Origin: Jeotgalibaca arthritidis
GTDB taxonomy: Bacteria > Bacillota > Bacilli > Lactobacillales > Aerococcaceae
Assembly (NCBI RefSeq): GCF_011100465.1
Contig: NZ_CP049740.1
Coordinates: 2,038,001-2,102,000, forward strand
DNA length: 64,000 nt
Reading direction: 5' to 3'
The position numbers and the translations under genes are program-made. Every line of letters starts with the position of its first letter. Position 1 is the stretch's first letter. Shown here one piece after another: positions 1 to 8,930 of this stretch. Under the pieces are notes generated by a model, which worked only from the letters and a program-made list of their open reading frames with translations, was not told the DNA's origin and ran no database searches.

Positions 1-107
1 GGATTGAAGCTTTAATGGCTGTAACGAAAGACGATATTATTTCTGTTGCCAAAAATATGAAACTGGAAGCAGTATTCTTTTTGAAAGGAGAGGAAGCAGA
101 TGCATAA
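1..107 (+). CDS. yfmF: EF-P modification-associated M16-like protein, C-terminal end only (partial)
   Basis: Only the last 34 codons are present, read from base 3 and ending in TAA at 105-107. The stop overlaps the ATG of the next gene (ATGCATAA), so the two genes are translationally coupled. The fragment is too short for a domain match. The call rests on position: in Bacillales and Lactobacillales a catalytically degenerate M16 paralogue (YfmF, called YmfF in B. subtilis) lies directly before YfmH. The catalytic region is outside the window, so its state cannot be judged. Confidence 0.7.
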   Translation, partial: IEALMAVTKDDIISVAKNMKLEAVFFLKGEEADA

Positions 108-1395
108 AGTAGACTATCCTCTTTTAGATGAAACAGTTTATTATGAAACGTTAGATAATGGCTTACAAGTCATTTTGATTCCTAAGCCTCAATTCGCTAA
201 AGTGTATGGGATTATGACAACTAATTTTGGTTCGATTGATAATCACTTTGTGCCGATTGGTTCAGATAAAGCAGTCGTTGTTCCAGATGGTGTTGCTCAT
301 TTCTTGGAGCATAAATTATTCGAAGGTGAAGAACGCGATGCATTTGAAGATTTTGCAGAATTAGGATCATCTGCTAATGCATTTACCTCGTTTACCCGTA
401 CTAGCTACTTATTTTCAGCGACAAGTAAAGCGGAAGAAAATATTGAAACATTACTGGATTTTGTTCAAAGTCCGCGTTTTACATATGAGGGTGTTGAGAA
501 AGAGAAAGGGATTATCGAGCAAGAAATTAAAATGTATGATGACTTGCCCGATTGGCGGTTATTTTATGGTTTGCTGAAGAATCTGTATCCAAATCACCCA
601 CTATCTATTGATATTGCTGGGACGGTGGATAGTATTCAAAAAATTACACCTGAAATTTTGCAACAGTGCTATGAGACCTTTTATCACCCATCAAATATGA
701 ATATTGTTGTAATCGGTAATTTTGATCCTGAATCAGTGATTCAATTGATTCAAGATAACCAAAGTAAAAAAGAGTTTCCAAAAGAAGATCATATTATGCG
801 CTTTTTACCAGCTGAAAAAATAAAAAGTATCCAATCACATACTGCCATCGAAATGGATGTGAAGCGATCAAAAGTAGCGATGGGCGTTAAAGGTATTCGT
901 GCTGTTCCAGAGGGAAGCGAAGCCGATACCTATTATCTATTAGGCAACTTATTCATGGAATTATTGTTCGGCCGCGGTTCTCAAAACTACAATACGCTTT
1001 ATGACGAAGGATTAATTGACGATAGTTTTGGCTACTCATTTAATACAGACCGTAGTTTTAATTTCATGTCAATTGAAACGGATACGGATCAACCTGAACT
1101 CATCATTGAGCGCTTAAAGGCGATTTTATTGAACTGGGAGAATGATGCTGACTTTAACGAAGATAGCTTTAATCTCTTGAAGCGCGCATTTATTGGTGAG
1201 CAGTTGCAAGCTTTTAATTCGTTGGAATATATTTCTAACCAATACGGTTCCTTGTACTTCTCTGGGATTGAAATGTTCGAGCGTATGGACCGAATTGAAG
1301 AAATTAAATTCAATGATATCAAGCAATTTGCACAAAAGTATATTAAAGAGCAACTTATTTCATCTTTTGTGATTCACCCTAAAAAGGAGCAGTAA
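100..1395 (+). CDS. yfmH: M16 family zinc peptidase, EF-P 5-aminopentanol modification-associated protein YfmH
   Basis: This 431-residue protein has the inverted zinc motif HxxEH of M16 peptidases (H67-F-L-E70-H71, in GVAHFLEHKLFE) and a further acidic zinc-ligand region about 75 residues later (GIIEQEI). It is therefore the probably active partner of the YfmF/YfmH pair. The length and the two-lobed M16 layout are normal. In B. subtilis the ymfF-ymfH-ymfI cluster is needed to complete the 5-aminopentanol modification of elongation factor P. How the peptidase contributes is not established. The start at 100 overlaps the upstream stop and follows the Shine-Dalgarno AAAGGAGAGG. The ymfI start lies 1 base past the stop, so this is one operon. 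Confidence 0.9.
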   Translation: MHKVDYPLLDETVYYETLDNGLQVILIPKPQFAKVYGIMTTNFGSIDNHFVPIGSDKAVVVPDGVAHFLEHKLFEGEERDAFEDFAELGSSANAFTSFTRTSYLFSATSKAEENIETLLDFVQSPRFTYEGVEKEKGIIEQEIKMYDDLPDWRLFYGLLKNLYPNHPLSIDIAGTVDSIQKITPEILQQCYETFYHPSNMNIVVIGNFDPESVIQLIQDNQSKKEFPKEDHIMRFLPAEKIKSIQSHTAIEMDVKRSKVAMGVKGIRAVPEGSEADTYYLLGNLFMELLFGRGSQNYNTLYDEGLIDDSFGYSFNTDRSFNFMSIETDTDQPELIIERLKAILLNWENDADFNEDSFNLLKRAFIGEQLQAFNSLEYISNQYGSLYFSGIEMFERMDRIEEIKFNDIKQFAQKYIKEQLISSFVIHPKKEQ

Positions 1396-1396
1396 T

Positions 1397-2122
1397 ATGA
1401 AATCAGCTTTAATAACAGGTGCGTCTGGCGATATTGGGAGTAGTATTGCCGAGAAGCTGGCAGCAGATGGGTGGTCTTTGTATCTTCACTACCACTCAAA
1501 CCGAGATAAAGTCGCTCAGTTAGTCGAGCGTTTTACTGCCTTGTATCCGAAACAAGATTTTTTTCTTGTGCAAGCTAATCTAGAGTCACTGGATGCTGTG
1601 TCAGCACTAAAAAAACAACTATTTTCTTTGAATGCTATTGTATTTGCACACGGTATAACGGAGTATGGTTTGCTTGATGAATTGACTGCAGATAAAATGG
1701 ATCAATTATGGACCATGCATGTCAAATTACCAATCTTGATTACGCAAGCTTTCCAAAATAAAATTCATCAATCGAGTGAAGGGCGAATTGTATTTATTAG
1801 TTCTGTCTATGGTGAAATGGGGAGTAGTAATGAAGTTTTTTACAGCACTGTAAAAGGCGCTCAAAATGCATTTGTGAAAGCATACAGCAAAGAAGTGGCT
1901 TCATGGGGAATTACGGTTAATGCGGTTAGTCCAGGAGCAGTTGATACTCATATGAATCAGCACTACAGTGATGAGGAATTAACAGAGTTAATTGATGTCG
2001 TTCCTCTTGGACGTTTAGCTCGACCAGATGAGATTAGCTTCTGGGTGGAACAAATTCTCAAGCCAAATAGTTCTTATATGACTGGGCAGATCATCACTGT
2101 AAGTGGTGGTTGGTTAAAGTAA
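1397..2122 (+). CDS. ymfI: Short-chain dehydrogenase/reductase, elongation factor P 5-aminopentanone reductase
   Basis: This 241-residue SDR protein has the N-terminal nucleotide motif TGASGDIG (residues 7-14), an NNAG-equivalent position in a degenerate form (VFAHGITE), the catalytic S-Y-K set (ISSVYGE followed by YSTVKGA) and the C-terminal MTGQIITVSGGW signature. By family and synteny it matches YmfI, which in B. subtilis reduces the 5-aminopentanone group on EF-P to 5-aminopentanol with NAD(P)H. It sits 1 base after yfmH with the Shine-Dalgarno AAAAAGGAG, so it is co-transcribed. It could be mistaken for FabG, but the context with the M16 pair argues for EF-P modification. Confidence 0.88.
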   Translation: MKSALITGASGDIGSSIAEKLAADGWSLYLHYHSNRDKVAQLVERFTALYPKQDFFLVQANLESLDAVSALKKQLFSLNAIVFAHGITEYGLLDELTADKMDQLWTMHVKLPILITQAFQNKIHQSSEGRIVFISSVYGEMGSSNEVFYSTVKGAQNAFVKAYSKEVASWGITVNAVSPGAVDTHMNQHYSDEELTELIDVVPLGRLARPDEISFWVEQILKPNSSYMTGQIITVSGGWLK

Positions 2123-2158
2123 TAAAAAATTAAAAAGACAAGTGTCTGTTTGATATCA

Positions 2159-2189
2159 TCAATAGCGATTATGTTATAATAGCTATTGA
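2159..2189 (+). promoter_or_regulatory. rodZ promoter with extended -10 inside an inverted repeat
   Basis: A perfect extended -10 (TG-T-TATAAT, hexamer 2175-2180) lies 32 bases before the rodZ start. It is framed by a perfect 8-base inverted repeat, TCAATAGC (2159-2166) and GCTATTGA (2182-2189), with a 15-base spacer. The -35 is poor (TTGATA with a 19-base gap), as expected when the extended -10 carries the promoter. The repeat may be an operator. Confidence 0.6.
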
Positions 2190-2211
2190 GTAGAGATAAG
2201 GTGGTGCATGT

Positions 2212-3111
2212 ATGGATGAGAGAAATCATATTGGTGAAGAATTGAAGCAGGCAAGACTCACAAAAGGATACACTTTGGATGATGTTCAACAACTGACTAA
2301 AATTCAGAAACACTATTTAATCGCTATTGAAGAGAATAAATTAGAGGAATTACCGGGCGATTTTTTTGTAAAAGCCTTTATTAGGCAATACGCTGAAGTT
2401 TTAGGCATGACGATTAATGAAACAGAATTGCCAAAAACAAACACTGATGTCATCGCTACCCACTTAAACCAAAAAGAGACATCTGAAGTTCCTTTACCAA
2501 AACGAGCTGACTTAAAACGCTCTTCTAAAGAGACTGATTTTACCTATAGCAGTTCATCGCATAATAATTTACCAACGTTCCTGATGGTGCTGTTACTTAT
2601 TTTGGTACTAGGGATGATTTGGTTTTATTTCTTCTTTATGCGTGATAACTCAAATGGTTCCGATGAGCCAGGAGGTATTATTAACCAAAGTGAATCGCTG
2701 TCTATCGAAAGTTTAAGTAGTGAACCAGCTAACGATGAAGATGAAACGGCGGTTGAGTCAAGCGAAGAAGATAATAATGATGAAACAGTTGTTAATCGAG
2801 ACGAAACGGTTACTGACCGTGTGCAGTATCAAGCTGAAGGGCTAACGCTTCCCACACAGGCGCAAATAACCATTGATAGTAGTGGCAGTTCATGGGTGAG
2901 GGTCACCTTAGATGAGGCTGTTGTTTTTGAAGGAACAATTGCTGCAGGAAGTAGCCAAGAGATAGCTGTTGCAGAAGGAACAAAAGAAATGGCGATTAGA
3001 ATCGGCTATTTGCCATCAACAACGGTATCAATTGATGGACAAGAAATTGAAAAGCCGGAAGATAGTCAAACGAATCAGACTCAAACCCTGTATATTAACT
3101 TTAATGAGTAG
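2212..3111 (+). CDS. rodZ: RodZ-like helix-turn-helix membrane protein (YmfM)
   Basis: This 299-residue protein has the RodZ layout. A cytoplasmic helix-turn-helix of the HTH_25 type comes first (about residues 7-70, starting GEELKQARLTKGYTLDDVQ). A single membrane segment follows at about 121-143 (FLMVLLLILVLGMIWFYFFF). Next is an acidic Ser/Glu/Asp/Thr-rich linker (about 150-205), then a C-terminal beta-rich DUF4115 domain (about 210-297). In rod-shaped bacteria RodZ links MreB to the membrane and to peptidoglycan synthesis. No MreB gene is in the window, and the equivalent is also found in ovoid species. Position before pgsA-cinA-recA is the standard Firmicutes arrangement. The gene has its own promoter. 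Confidence 0.88.
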   Translation: MDERNHIGEELKQARLTKGYTLDDVQQLTKIQKHYLIAIEENKLEELPGDFFVKAFIRQYAEVLGMTINETELPKTNTDVIATHLNQKETSEVPLPKRADLKRSSKETDFTYSSSSHNNLPTFLMVLLLILVLGMIWFYFFFMRDNSNGSDEPGGIINQSESLSIESLSSEPANDEDETAVESSEEDNNDETVVNRDETVTDRVQYQAEGLTLPTQAQITIDSSGSSWVRVTLDEAVVFEGTIAAGSSQEIAVAEGTKEMAIRIGYLPSTTVSIDGQEIEKPEDSQTNQTQTLYINFNE

Positions 3112-3138
3112 TCTGAATCAAAAGTTAGGAGAGAAAAC

Positions 3139-3723
3139 GTGAACTTACCAAATAAACTTACTGTGGTTAGAATCTTTATGATTCCAATCTTTTTACTATT
3201 GTTATCCTTACCTTTAGAATGGGGTAATATTGAATTATGGGGCTCATCTGTCCCTCTTGCCCAATTAGTTGGGACTATTATTTTTGCAGTTGCAAGTTTT
3301 ACAGACTGGCTGGATGGTTATATTGCCAGAAGAGATGGGTTAGTAACGAACTTTGGAAAATTTGCTGATCCTTTGGCAGATAAGATGCTCGTTGCAGCAG
3401 CTTTTATCGTTTTAGTTGAAAAAGGACTAGCACCTGCTTGGGTAGTTAGTATCATTTTATGCCGAGAATTAGCGGTAACGGGTCTACGTCTTCTATTGGT
3501 AAAAGACGGCGAGGTTATGGCTGCTGCTTGGCCAGGTAAAATTAAAACGGTGACGCAAATGTTGGCTATTATCATGTTGTTTTTAGATGATTTTCCGCTA
3601 GCGATGACTGGGTTCCCAATTGGAACAGTCTTACTTTATATCTGCTTAATGTTTACTATTTATTCGGGAGCAGATTATTTTATTAAGAATAAGCACGTTT
3701 TTAAAGATTCCTTTAATCAATAA
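3139..3723 (+). CDS. pgsA: CDP-diacylglycerol--glycerol-3-phosphate 3-phosphatidyltransferase
   Basis: This 194-residue integral membrane enzyme makes phosphatidylglycerol phosphate, the first committed step of phosphatidylglycerol and cardiolipin synthesis. It carries the CDP-alcohol phosphotransferase signature DGxxARxxxxxxxxGxxxDxxxD, read here as DGYIAR, then eight residues, GKFAD, PLAD. Several hydrophobic segments flank the motif. The start is GTG at 3139, preceded by TTAGGAGAG. It follows rodZ by 27 bases and is followed by a strong terminator, so rodZ-pgsA is probably one transcript. Confidence 0.95.
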   Translation: MNLPNKLTVVRIFMIPIFLLLLSLPLEWGNIELWGSSVPLAQLVGTIIFAVASFTDWLDGYIARRDGLVTNFGKFADPLADKMLVAAAFIVLVEKGLAPAWVVSIILCRELAVTGLRLLLVKDGEVMAAAWPGKIKTVTQMLAIIMLFLDDFPLAMTGFPIGTVLLYICLMFTIYSGADYFIKNKHVFKDSFNQ

Positions 3724-3738
3724 TAATCAAATAAGAAG

Positions 3739-3793
3739 AAAACAGCAGAAATAGACGCTATAGTTAAAAAATAGTGAATTCTGCTGTTTTTTT
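3739..3793 (+). terminator. Intrinsic terminator after pgsA
   Basis: Perfect 12-base arms AAAACAGCAGAA (3739-3750) and TTCTGCTGTTTT (3779-3790) run into a T-tract. The loop is long (28 bases). Confidence 0.85.
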
Positions 3794-3842
3794 AATGGAA
3801 AACGATCTTTTTTGCGGATATTAATAGTGAGGGAGCGATAGG

Positions 3843-5087
3843 ATGATTGCAGAAATTATTTCGGTTGGAACAGAGTTATTATTAGGACAGATTGTTAATA
3901 CGAATGCAGCCTTTATTGCGAGAGAACTAGCTGCTGTCGGTATTAACGCTTATCATCAGTCGGTTGTTGGTGATAACAGACAGAAGTTGATTGATGTCAT
4001 TAAAATTGCGGAAGAGAGGAGCGACTTATTAATCTTTACAGGTGGTTTAGGCCCAACCCAAGATGATATAACGAAAGAAACAATTGCTAGTTATTTAAAT
4101 GAGCCTTTAGCGCTTGATTCAGACGGCTTAGCTCACATTCGGAATTATTTTGAAAAAACGGGTCGAGAGATGACAGCTAACAATGAAAAACAAGCTGTTT
4201 ACTTTAAGAATGGACTCGCTTTTAAAAATATGAACGGACATGCTTTAGGAAGTTACATCAAAAAAGAAGAAACAGCCTACGTTGTTTTGCCCGGCCCACC
4301 AAATGAATTGAAAGAAATGGTTCAATCAGAGCTGATGCCGTTTCTACTGGCAGAAATCAATAGCGATAGACACTATATTCTATCAAAAACACTTCGCTTT
4401 TATGGTATTGGTGAGTCAACATTAGCAAGTCGTCTTGCTCCCTTAATTGACGGACAAACCAATCCAACTTTGGCGCCTTATGCAGGTAGTCATGAAGTGT
4501 CGCTCAGAATTACTGCAAGTGGGAAAGATGCCGATGATTGCAATCAATTGCTTGAACAAATGGTGAAAGACGTATTGGTCAGTGTGGGTGACTATTACTA
4601 CGGGGAAGGTGAACAGAACAGCTTAGCTAATGTTGTCGGTCAGTTGTTAACGAGTAAAGGGATGACCATTAGCGCTGCAGAAAGTTTGACGGGCGGCTTG
4701 TTTCAATCGACTCTCGTCTCTATTCCTAAAAGCAGTCAATTCTTCAAGGGTGGCATGGTTGCTTATGATGAAGCCATTAAACGGAATGGTTTAGGTATTT
4801 CCCAGCAATTGCTCGATGAACAGGGTACGGTAAGTGAAGCATGTGCCATTGCTATGTCGGAAGCTTGTCGTCAATTCTTTCAAACAGATATAGCTATTTC
4901 ATTTACGGGTGTTGCTGGTCCAGATGATTTGGAAAATCAACCTGCTGGAACGGTCTGGATTGGCATTAGCCAAGCAGGAAAAGAGCCATTTGCAAAACAA
5001 TATCGTTTTATGAAGGACCGAAATGGTAATCGTCAACATGCTGTGATGCAAGGGTTGGATTTAATTCGTCGGTTAGTAGCAGAATAA
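3843..5087 (+). CDS. cinA: CinA, competence/damage-inducible protein (nicotinamide mononucleotide deamidase family)
   Basis: This 414-residue protein has both CinA parts. An N-terminal MoaB/MogA-like domain (about 1-170) carries SVGTELLLG and FTGGLGPTQDD. A C-terminal deamidase domain (about 252-412) carries AESLTGG and SFTGVAGPDD. In bacteria the C-terminal domain deamidates NMN in pyridine nucleotide salvage. In naturally competent Gram-positives the gene is induced with recA, and here it lies directly before recA. The LexA box lies just 3' of the cinA stop, so that box controls recA, not cinA. The start at 3843 follows GGGAG. Confidence 0.93.
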   Translation: MIAEIISVGTELLLGQIVNTNAAFIARELAAVGINAYHQSVVGDNRQKLIDVIKIAEERSDLLIFTGGLGPTQDDITKETIASYLNEPLALDSDGLAHIRNYFEKTGREMTANNEKQAVYFKNGLAFKNMNGHALGSYIKKEETAYVVLPGPPNELKEMVQSELMPFLLAEINSDRHYILSKTLRFYGIGESTLASRLAPLIDGQTNPTLAPYAGSHEVSLRITASGKDADDCNQLLEQMVKDVLVSVGDYYYGEGEQNSLANVVGQLLTSKGMTISAAESLTGGLFQSTLVSIPKSSQFFKGGMVAYDEAIKRNGLGISQQLLDEQGTVSEACAIAMSEACRQFFQTDIAISFTGVAGPDDLENQPAGTVWIGISQAGKEPFAKQYRFMKDRNGNRQHAVMQGLDLIRRLVAE

Positions 5088-5093
5088 AACTAG

Positions 5094-5107
5094 CGAACGT
5101 TTGTTCA
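5094..5107 (+). promoter_or_regulatory. LexA (DinR) box upstream of recA
   Basis: CGAACGTTTGTTCA matches the Gram-positive SOS operator CGAAC-N4-GTTCG at all but the last base. It lies just upstream of the recA -35 hexamer. SOS control of recA is established for the order. Actual binding here is inferred. Confidence 0.8.
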
Positions 5108-5115
5108 CTTTTTGC

Positions 5116-5144
5116 TTGCTTTTTTGTTTGGAAAAGGATAAGAT
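5116..5144 (+). promoter_or_regulatory. recA promoter
   Basis: TTGCTT (5116-5121), a 17-base spacer and TAAGAT (5139-5144) lie about 50 bases before the recA ATG. The LexA box is 8 bases upstream of the -35. Confidence 0.6.
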
Positions 5145-5193
5145 AAGAATGCGGAAAAGAAGAAACACTGAATACTCTTATGGAGGTTAAATC

Positions 5194-6249
5194 ATGTCAA
5201 CAAATAATGAAAATAGACAAAAAGCGCTCGATGAAGCGTTAAAGAAAATTGAACGTACTTACGGAAAAGGTTCTGTTATGAAAATGGGGGACAAGGTCGA
5301 TACAGAAGTATCGACTGTACCGAGTGGATCATTAGCTGTAGATATTGCACTTGGTGTTGGTGGCTACCCACGCGGAAGAATTATTGAAATTTACGGACCA
5401 GAATCTTCTGGTAAAACAACCGTTTCTTTACATGCAATTGCAGAAGCACAGAAAAAGGGCGGCGTAGCAGCCTTTATTGATGCTGAGCATGCGCTTGATC
5501 CAAAGTACGCTCGTGCTATTGGTGTAAATGTGGATGAATTATTACTTTCTCAACCAGATACAGGAGAACAAGCACTCGAAATCGCAGATGCATTGATTTC
5601 ATCTGGAGCGATTGATATTGTCGTGATTGACTCGGTAGCGGCTTTAGTACCACGTGCTGAAATTGAAGGTGAAATGGGAGATTCTCATATGGGTCTTCAA
5701 GCGCGTTTGATGTCTCAAGCATTGCGTAAACTATCTGGCTCAATTAACAAAACAAAAACTATTGCAATTTTCATCAATCAAATTCGTGAGAAAATTGGAA
5801 TTATGTTTGGTAACCCAGAAACAACTCCGGGTGGACGTGCTTTGAAATTCTATTCAACCGTTCGTTTAGAAGTTCGTCGTGCAGAACAAATTAAAAACGG
5901 CGTAGATGTGATTGGTAACCGTACTAAAATCAAAGTTGTTAAAAATAAAGTAGCACCACCGTTTAAAGTTGCAGAAGTTGATATTATGTACGGGGAAGGT
6001 ATTTCGATTATTGGAGAAATAGTTGATATGGCTTCAGACAAGGATATTATTAATAAGAGCGGATCTTGGTATTCATATAAGGATACCCGAATTGGTCAAG
6101 GTAGAGAAAATGCCAAAGCTTACCTAGTTGAAAATCCAGAAATCCGTGAAGAAATCGAGCGTAAAGTTCGTGCTGAATTCGGTATTGGTGATCCAGTCGT
6201 AGAGGAAGAGCCCGTAACTGGTCCAGTTGAATTGTTAGACGAAGAATAA
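5194..6249 (+). CDS. recA: Recombinase RecA
   Basis: This 351-residue protein has the Walker A motif GPESSGKTT (residues 68-76), the MAW-like region, the L2 loop with [10 protein letters not shown] and the usual acidic C-terminal tail ending in LLDEE. It forms the ATP-dependent strand-exchange filament on single-stranded DNA and stimulates LexA self-cleavage. Length and motifs are normal and there is no intein. The start follows TATGGAGG. It has its own promoter, LexA box and terminator, so it is a single-gene SOS transcript between cinA and rny. Confidence 0.99.
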   Translation: MSTNNENRQKALDEALKKIERTYGKGSVMKMGDKVDTEVSTVPSGSLAVDIALGVGGYPRGRIIEIYGPESSGKTTVSLHAIAEAQKKGGVAAFIDAEHALDPKYARAIGVNVDELLLSQPDTGEQALEIADALISSGAIDIVVIDSVAALVPRAEIEGEMGDSHMGLQARLMSQALRKLSGSINKTKTIAIFINQIREKIGIMFGNPETTPGGRALKFYSTVRLEVRRAEQIKNGVDVIGNRTKIKVVKNKVAPPFKVAEVDIMYGEGISIIGEIVDMASDKDIINKSGSWYSYKDTRIGQGRENAKAYLVENPEIREEIERKVRAEFGIGDPVVEEEPVTGPVELLDEE

Positions 6250-6260
6250 GAATGTTGACA

Positions 6261-6300
6261 GACTCTGTTGTGAATCGATTTCACAACAGAGTCTATTTTT
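6261..6300 (+). terminator. Intrinsic terminator after recA
   Basis: 14-base perfect arms GACTCTGTTGTGAA (6261-6274) and TTCACAACAGAGTC (6280-6293) with a 5-base loop are followed by TATTTTT. Confidence 0.93.
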
Positions 6301-6320
6301 CTAATCTATCTATAATCTGA

Positions 6321-6349
6321 TTGACAGTATGCCAAACAAAGTTTAAAAT
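6321..6349 (+). promoter_or_regulatory. rny promoter
   Basis: Consensus TTGACA (6321-6326), a 17-base spacer and TAAAAT (6344-6349) give a predicted leader of about 85 bases before the rny ATG. The leader is AT-rich with no obvious strong fold. Confidence 0.8.
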
Positions 6350-6442
6350 TGGTATATGTATAAGTAAGATACTTGTGCAGACATTAGAAAATATTTTTAA
6401 AAATTTTTTAACGACCAACTAAATAGATACGGAGGTGAATTT

Positions 6443-8002
6443 ATGGAATTGATTGAAATTGCCTTCGCTATCATAGCTTTAATTATTGGTGTCGTTATCG
6501 GATACTTTTATCGGAAATCGAATCATGAAAAAGAGCTTGCCGGTGCAAGGAATACAGCAACCTCAATTTTGGAAGAAGCAGCAAAAGATGCTGAAACCAT
6601 GAAAAAAGAGGCCATGTTGGAAGCGAAGGAAGAAAGCCATCAATACCGTTCAACAATTGAAGAAGAACTTCGAGAAAGAAGAAATGACGTACTCAAACAA
6701 GAAAATCGCATGATTCAAAAGGAAGAGAATTTGGATCGAAAAGAGAATACTTTATCCAAACGTGAAAAGACGATTGAGAATAAGGAAGAAAATCTTGCAA
6801 AGAGAAATCAAACATTAACTTCTGAAGAAAATCGAATTCAGACTATTATTGAAGAACAACAACAAGAGCTAGAAAGAATCGCTACCATGTCACGAGAAGA
6901 TGCAAAAGCTATCATTATGAAGGAAACTGAGGAGCAGTTAACTTATGAACGAGCTGTCTTAGTTAAAGAGTCAGAACAACGTGCGAAAGATGAATCAGAA
7001 CGTAAAGCTAAGAATATTATTTTACAAGCGATTCAACGTAGTTCAGCTGATCTTGTGTCTGAGGCAACTGTTACAGTTGTGACACTTCCAAACGATGATA
7101 TGAAGGGTAGAATTATCGGACGAGAAGGACGTAATATTCGTACTTTAGAAACACTAACAGGGATTGATTTGATTATTGATGATACACCTGAAGCAGTCGT
7201 TCTAAGTGGATTTGATCCAATTCGTCGTGAAACTGCTAAGATTGCATTGGAACGTTTAATTCAAGATGGACGGATTCATCCGGCTAGAATTGAAGAAGCT
7301 GTTGATCGCGCCCGCAAAGAGATGGATGAACGCATTAGAGAAATCGGTGAACAAGCAACCTTTGAAGTTGGTATTCACTCATTACATCCTGACCTAATTA
7401 AGATTCTTGGAAGAATGTATTTCCGTACAAGCTACGGACAAAATGTTTTAAATCATAGTATTGAAGTTGCAAAATTAGCTGGTGTAATGGCTGGTGAATT
7501 AGGCGAAGACATTACGATGGCTAAGCGAGCAGGCTTGCTTCATGATATTGGTAAAGCGCTTGATCATGAAATTGAAGGATCACACGTTGAGATTGGTGCA
7601 GAAATTGCCCAACGCTACAAAGAAAATGCCATTGTTGTGAATGCGATTGCCTCTCACCATGGAGATGTTGAACCAACTAATATTATTTCTATTTTAGTTG
7701 CAGCAGCAGATGCGCTGTCAGCTGCCCGACCTGGAGCAAGAAGTGAATCACTTGAAAATTATATTCGCAGGCTGGAAAGATTAGAAGGAATTGCAAATGA
7801 ATTTGACGGAGTTTCAAGTAGTTTTGCAATCCAAGCAGGACGAGAAATAAGAATTATGGTTAGCCCTGAGAATGTTGATGATTCTCATGCAATCTTATTA
7901 GCACGCGATATTAAAACAAAAATCGAAGAAGAGCTAGAATATCCGGGACACATCAAGGTTACGGTTATACGCGAAACCAGAGCAATAGAATATGCAAAAT
8001 AA
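6443..8002 (+). CDS. rny: Ribonuclease Y
   Basis: This 519-residue membrane-anchored endoribonuclease starts global mRNA decay in Firmicutes. In order it has an N-terminal membrane helix (about residues 4-22), a long Glu/Lys-rich coiled coil (about 25-200), a KH RNA-binding domain (about 205-275, with [12 protein letters not shown]) and an HD domain whose metal motif is [12 protein letters not shown] (about residues 370-380). Length matches the family. The Shine-Dalgarno CGGAGGTG fixes the start. It has its own promoter and terminator. The next genes, ymdB and a YmcA-like regulator, are the usual neighbours and both are linked to RNase Y function in B. subtilis. Confidence 0.97.
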   Translation: MELIEIAFAIIALIIGVVIGYFYRKSNHEKELAGARNTATSILEEAAKDAETMKKEAMLEAKEESHQYRSTIEEELRERRNDVLKQENRMIQKEENLDRKENTLSKREKTIENKEENLAKRNQTLTSEENRIQTIIEEQQQELERIATMSREDAKAIIMKETEEQLTYERAVLVKESEQRAKDESERKAKNIILQAIQRSSADLVSEATVTVVTLPNDDMKGRIIGREGRNIRTLETLTGIDLIIDDTPEAVVLSGFDPIRRETAKIALERLIQDGRIHPARIEEAVDRARKEMDERIREIGEQATFEVGIHSLHPDLIKILGRMYFRTSYGQNVLNHSIEVAKLAGVMAGELGEDITMAKRAGLLHDIGKALDHEIEGSHVEIGAEIAQRYKENAIVVNAIASHHGDVEPTNIISILVAAADALSAARPGARSESLENYIRRLERLEGIANEFDGVSSSFAIQAGREIRIMVSPENVDDSHAILLARDIKTKIEEELEYPGHIKVTVIRETRAIEYAK

Positions 8003-8009
8003 TAATCCG

Positions 8010-8039
8010 AAAGCTAGGACAACTGTCCTGGCTTTTTTT
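8010..8039 (+). terminator. Intrinsic terminator after rny
   Basis: Arms AAAGCTAGGAC (8010-8020) and GTCCTGGCTTT (8025-8035), with one G-U pair and a 4-base loop, are followed by a T-run. Confidence 0.9.
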
Positions 8040-8123
8040 ATTGGGTGTTTACTTCTATGCAAAAAAACAAATTATTGTTAAGATAAAGCATAAGAGAAAT
8101 GTAGAGATGAGGAAATTTAAATC

Positions 8124-8927
8124 ATGAAAGTACTATTTATTGGAGATGTTGTAGGGTCTATTGGACGAAACATGCTATTGGAAAGTTTACCAATGTTGAA
8201 GCGGAAATATCGCCCTCAATTGACGATTGTTAACGGGGAAAATGCGGCATCAGGTCGTGGAATTACAGAAAAAATCTATAAGGAATTTTTGCAAGCAGGT
8301 GTAGATTTGGTTACTATGGGGAATCACACTTGGGATAACAGAGATATCTTCAATTTTATTGATAATGAGAAAGTAAAAATGATTCGTCCAGCTAATTTCC
8401 CTGAAGGAACGCCCGGTATTGGTTACAAAGTCATTAATATCAATCAAGAGAAAATCGCTGTTATAAATATGCAAGGGCGTGCACTAATGAATAGTTTAGA
8501 TGATCCTTTTCGGAAAATGGACGCTATTTTAGATGAAGTCAGCAAAGAAACCTCTTGTATTTTTGTTGATTTTCATGCGGAAACAACCAGTGAAAAACAA
8601 GCGATGGGCTGGTATTTAGACGGTCGTGTGTCTGCTGTAGTGGGGACGCATACCCATGTTCAAACGAACGATGCACGTATTTTACCAAAAGGAACGGCTT
8701 ATTTAACGGATGTTGGAATGACAGGTGCCTATGACAGTATTTTAGGTGTTGAACGTGACATTATTATTGAGAAGTTCTTAAGTCAATTGCCAGTTCGCCA
8801 TGAAATTCCAGAGCAAGGCCGTAAATTATTGAGTGGTTGTTTTCTTGAGATTGATTCTTCAAATGGCCAAGCCATTCGGATTGAGAATATTGTAATTAAC
8901 GATGATCGACCATTTGGGAGTGATTAA
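8124..8927 (+). CDS. ymdB: YmdB-family metallophosphoesterase (2',3'-cyclic nucleotide phosphodiesterase type)
   Basis: This 267-residue calcineurin-like phosphoesterase has the metal-binding motifs of the TIGR00282/YmdB family: GDVVGSIGR, NGENAASGRGIT, MGNHTWDN, FHAETTSEK and GTHTHVQTND. B. subtilis YmdB hydrolyses cyclic nucleotides in vitro and affects biofilm and motility gene expression, partly through RNA turnover. Its genetic partner rny lies just upstream. The start at 8124 has only a modest Shine-Dalgarno (GATGAGGAAA). The stop is 3 bases before the next ATG, so the two genes are co-transcribed. Confidence 0.93.
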   Translation: MKVLFIGDVVGSIGRNMLLESLPMLKRKYRPQLTIVNGENAASGRGITEKIYKEFLQAGVDLVTMGNHTWDNRDIFNFIDNEKVKMIRPANFPEGTPGIGYKVININQEKIAVINMQGRALMNSLDDPFRKMDAILDEVSKETSCIFVDFHAETTSEKQAMGWYLDGRVSAVVGTHTHVQTNDARILPKGTAYLTDVGMTGAYDSILGVERDIIIEKFLSQLPVRHEIPEQGRKLLSGCFLEIDSSNGQAIRIENIVINDDRPFGSD

Positions 8928-8930
8928 CTA

